A DNA stretch of 64,000 nt, taken from contig JAXHOJ010000018.1 of assembly GCA_034519525.1 (NCBI GenBank), forward strand, positions 1-64,000, read 5' to 3'. Numbering within the stretch: position 1 is the stretch's first letter; every line of letters starts with the position of its first letter. The position numbers and the translations under genes are program-made. This DNA is from Gemmobacter sp034519525. GTDB taxonomy: Bacteria > Pseudomonadota > Alphaproteobacteria > Rhodobacterales > Rhodobacteraceae. Below are positions 61,933 through 64,000 of the stretch, in pieces. Below the pieces are notes generated by a model. The model ran no database searches, was not told the DNA's origin, and worked only from the letters and a program-made list of their open reading frames with translations.

Positions 61933-63545
61933 CGCGCATCCTCCAGCACCTTTGCCGCGCCCTTCCAGCCGGTCAGGATGGCAGGGGCATTGGTATTGCC
62001 CGCGATCAGGTTCGGAAAGCTGGCGGCGTCGATGACGCGCAGCCCCTGCACGCCGCGCACCCGGCAGCGGGCATCCAGCACGCTGGTGGCCGGATCGGCG
62101 CCCATGCGGCAGGTGCAGGACGGGTGATAGACGGTGCCCGACCGGCGGCGGAAATCGTCGATCAGCGCATCATCATCTTGCACCGTGCAGGGCCCGGGCG
62201 CAGCTCTGTCGGCAATCAGCCGGGCCAGCGCGGGCTGGGCCGCCAGATGGCGCAGGTATTTCACCGCCGCCAGCATTTCGGCCACATCATGATCGGTGGA
62301 AAAGGCATTGGCGGTGATCGCCGGATGCGCCAGCGGATCGGCACTGCGCAGCCTGATATGCCCGCGCGAGGTGGGGCGGCAGTTCGACAGGCCCAGCGAC
62401 AGGCCCGGGAACGGATCGGGCGTCAGGATCGGGCGTTCGCCCTCGCGCGGCAGCAGGGTGGAAAAGGCCTGCATGTACAGCTGCATATTGGGGCGCGGCA
62501 GATCGGGCGCGGTGCGGAAGAAGCCGCCGCCATGGTTGATGGATTTCGCCAGCGGCCCCTGCCCGCCCAGAAAGTACTGCAACCCCGCCCGCAGCTTGCC
62601 CCACCAGGGGCGCAGTTCGTCGTTATAGGTCGGCACATTCATGCGGAAGGTATAATTGATGCCCTGATGATCGCTCAGATGATCGCCGACATGGGGGTTT
62701 TCGTGCAGCACCGGGATGCCAAGGCCCTGCAGCAGCGCCCCCGGCCCGATGCCCGACAGCTGCAACAGCTGCGGCGAATTGATGGCGCCGCCCGACAGGA
62801 TCACCTCGCCCCTGGTGCGCAGGATATGGCGCTGGCCGCCCTGCAGATATTCCACCCCCACGGCGCGCTGGCCATCAAAGACCACCCGCGTTGCCTGCGC
62901 CTGGGTGATGACGCGCAGATTGCCGCGCCGCATAGCCGGGCGCAGGAAGGCGCGGGCGGTGGAATTGCGCCGCGCGCCCTTGATCGTCATCTGATAGGGG
63001 CCTGCCCCTTCCTGCTGTGCCCCGTTGAAATCGGGGTTGAAGGGCAGGCCGGCCTGTGCGCAGGCGGCGATGTAATCCTGCACCAGCGGATGCAGGCCAC
63101 GGGTATTGGCCGAGATGAACAGCGGCCCGCCGGTGCCACGCCAGGCATCGCCCCCGGCCTCGGTATCCTCGATGGCGCGATAGGCGGGCAGCACATCCTC
63201 CCAGCCCCAGCCGGGCGCGGCCTGCCCCCAATCGTCGTAATCCGCCCGGTGCCCGCGGATCCAGACCATGGCATTGATCGAGGATGACCCGCCCAGCAGC
63301 CGCCCGCGCGGCCAGTGATCGCGCTGGCCCGCAAGGCCGGGATCGGGTTCGGCGCGATACATCCAGTTCACCGCCGGATCATAGAACAGCTTGCCATAGC
63401 CCAGCGGCAGGCCGACATAGAACCGCCGGTCCGTGCCGCCGGCCTCCAGCAGCGTCACCCGGTATCTGCCGGATTCGCTCAGCCGGTTGGCCAGCACACA
63501 GCCGGCCGATCCTGCCCCCACGATGATGAAATCGCTGTCTTCCAT
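61929..63545 (-). CDS. GMC family FAD oxidoreductase (choline/alcohol dehydrogenase-like)
   Basis: A 538-residue flavoenzyme. FIIVGAGSAGCVLANRLSE binds FAD; GRLLGGSSSINAMVWIRGH and GGAINSPQLLQLSGIGP are the two GMC signatures. The catalytic His is in TVYHPSCTCRMG, and AGNTNAPAILTGWKGA lies near the C terminus. Similar to choline or medium-chain alcohol dehydrogenases, but betA/betB/betI context is lacking, so the substrate is open. I used the ATG at 63545. Confidence 0.92.
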   Translation of the reverse strand: MEDSDFIIVGAGSAGCVLANRLSESGRYRVTLLEAGGTDRRFYVGLPLGYGKLFYDPAVNWMYRAEPDPGLAGQRDHWPRGRLLGGSSSINAMVWIRGHRADYDDWGQAAPGWGWEDVLPAYRAIEDTEAGGDAWRGTGGPLFISANTRGLHPLVQDYIAACAQAGLPFNPDFNGAQQEGAGPYQMTIKGARRNSTARAFLRPAMRRGNLRVITQAQATRVVFDGQRAVGVEYLQGGQRHILRTRGEVILSGGAINSPQLLQLSGIGPGALLQGLGIPVLHENPHVGDHLSDHQGINYTFRMNVPTYNDELRPWWGKLRAGLQYFLGGQGPLAKSINHGGGFFRTAPDLPRPNMQLYMQAFSTLLPREGERPILTPDPFPGLSLGLSNCRPTSRGHIRLRSADPLAHPAITANAFSTDHDVAEMLAAVKYLRHLAAQPALARLIADRAAPGPCTVQDDDALIDDFRRRSGTVYHPSCTCRMGADPATSVLDARCRVRGVQGLRVIDAASFPNLIAGNTNAPAILTGWKGAAKVLEDAR

Positions 63546-63633
63546 GCTGCCGCACCCCCGGAACAAGGGCAGAGCCTAGCGCGGCGGCCGGTCAGTGCCT
63601 GCTGCGGATGCGACAGGAAATGTCGCCGGTGGA

Positions 63634-64000
63634 TCAGCCCTCGAGGATGAATTCCGGCGTGTGATCCACCGGAAAGTTCACCGACCGTGCGATGAAACAC
63701 ACTTCGGGGATACGGTGATGGATCGCTTCGGCCAGCGCCAGATCGGTGCCCGCCGCCACCCGGATCACCGGGCGCAAAGTGGCGGCGGTAAACCGCCCTG
63801 CGCCGCCCCGCCCCAGCTCGCCGCGGCCCAGCGGCCGGTCTTCATAGCCCAGAACCACGATCCCCGCATCCGAGGCGTAATGCAGATACCACAGCATATG
63901 ACAGGCCGAGAGCGCCGAAAGCAGCAGGTCTTCGGGGTTCATCTTGCCCGGATCGCCGCCCAGCAGCGGATCATTGGAACAGCTGACCACCGGCTTGCCC
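63634..64000 (-). CDS. OsmC family protein, partial (5' end outside the window)
   Basis: The C-terminal 122 or so residues of an OsmC/YhfA-like peroxiredoxin-type protein. The two redox cysteines are in LSACHMLWYLHYA and PEVCFIARSVNFPV; CSNDPLLGGDPGKMNPEDLLL is the usual approach to the first. The frame runs open through the window end, so the start is not visible. It protects against organic hydroperoxides in characterised members. Confidence 0.88.
   Translation of the reverse strand, partial: GKPVVSCSNDPLLGGDPGKMNPEDLLLSALSACHMLWYLHYASDAGIVVLGYEDRPLGRGELGRGGAGRFTAATLRPVIRVAAGTDLALAEAIHHRIPEVCFIARSVNFPVDHTPEFILEG

Overview
The window looks like one end of a chromosomal contig from a GC-rich alphaproteobacterium of the Rhodobacteraceae/Paracoccaceae type. 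The evidence is the gene families and their order: mreBCD-mrdA-rodA, ftsW-murG-murC-DUF2484, a putA/putR pair, a KamA-like radical SAM enzyme, an FeS-type photolyase, and a gcvT-H-P operon behind a glycine riboswitch. Bases 1-32 closely match the Oxford Nanopore ligation adapter and are not genomic. The first gene is therefore cut by the contig end. About a dozen otherwise ordinary genes (trxC, gcvP, gcvT, gltX, nadE, mrdA, murC, a glutamine-synthetase-like gene, an aldehyde dehydrogenase, an iron alcohol dehydrogenase, an epimerase) are broken by one-base shifts while the rest of each protein is well conserved. I read these as uncorrected long-read indels, not true pseudogenes.

Layout. 1-2.1 kb: copper-associated MbnP/MbnH pair with a DUF2946-like protein. 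2.2-4.1 kb: scar of a mobile element beside tRNA-Ala(CGC), with an integrase stump, a truncated COG3904 gene and an XRE regulator with two operator-like sites. 4.2-9.5 kb: trxC and the glycine cleavage operon. 9.6-16.7 kb: MATE exporter, gltX, zincin, MBL hydrolase, WrbA, YnfA, nadE. 16.8-23.6 kb: secreted MORN-repeat protein, KamA-like enzyme, a second copper locus (PCu(A)C chaperone plus DUF2946-like), photolyase, a 150-bp tandem repeat block, an SDR and a small membrane protein. 23.7-27 kb: leuA with a leucine-rich leader peptide, YjhX-like toxin, GhrA. 27-33.6 kb: the rod-shape operon and a rhomboid protease. 33.6-37.6 kb: putA and its Lrp-type regulator. 37.7-39.3 kb: an AT-richer patch with an ATP-grasp ligase and a possible small peptide gene. 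39.3-47 kb: lepA, then DUF2484, murC, murG and ftsW on the minus strand, with murD pointing the other way. 47-57.3 kb: a catabolic cluster (RpiR regulator, FGase-family hydrolase, TRAP transporter, glutamine-synthetase-like ligase, aldehyde dehydrogenase, iron alcohol dehydrogenase, DadA-like oxidase). 57.4-64 kb: sugar epimerase, hydroxyacid dehydrogenase, SH3 protein, CDF transporter, flavin reductase, GMC oxidoreductase and a partial OsmC protein.

Most of the window is housekeeping. The parts most worth a second look are the predicted gamma-glutamyl amine/amino-alcohol catabolic cluster, the ATP-grasp/small-peptide patch, the tRNA-Ala scar, the MbnP/MbnH locus, the leuA leader and the palindromic repeat families. 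I found no CRISPR array, rRNA, intact transposase or prophage.
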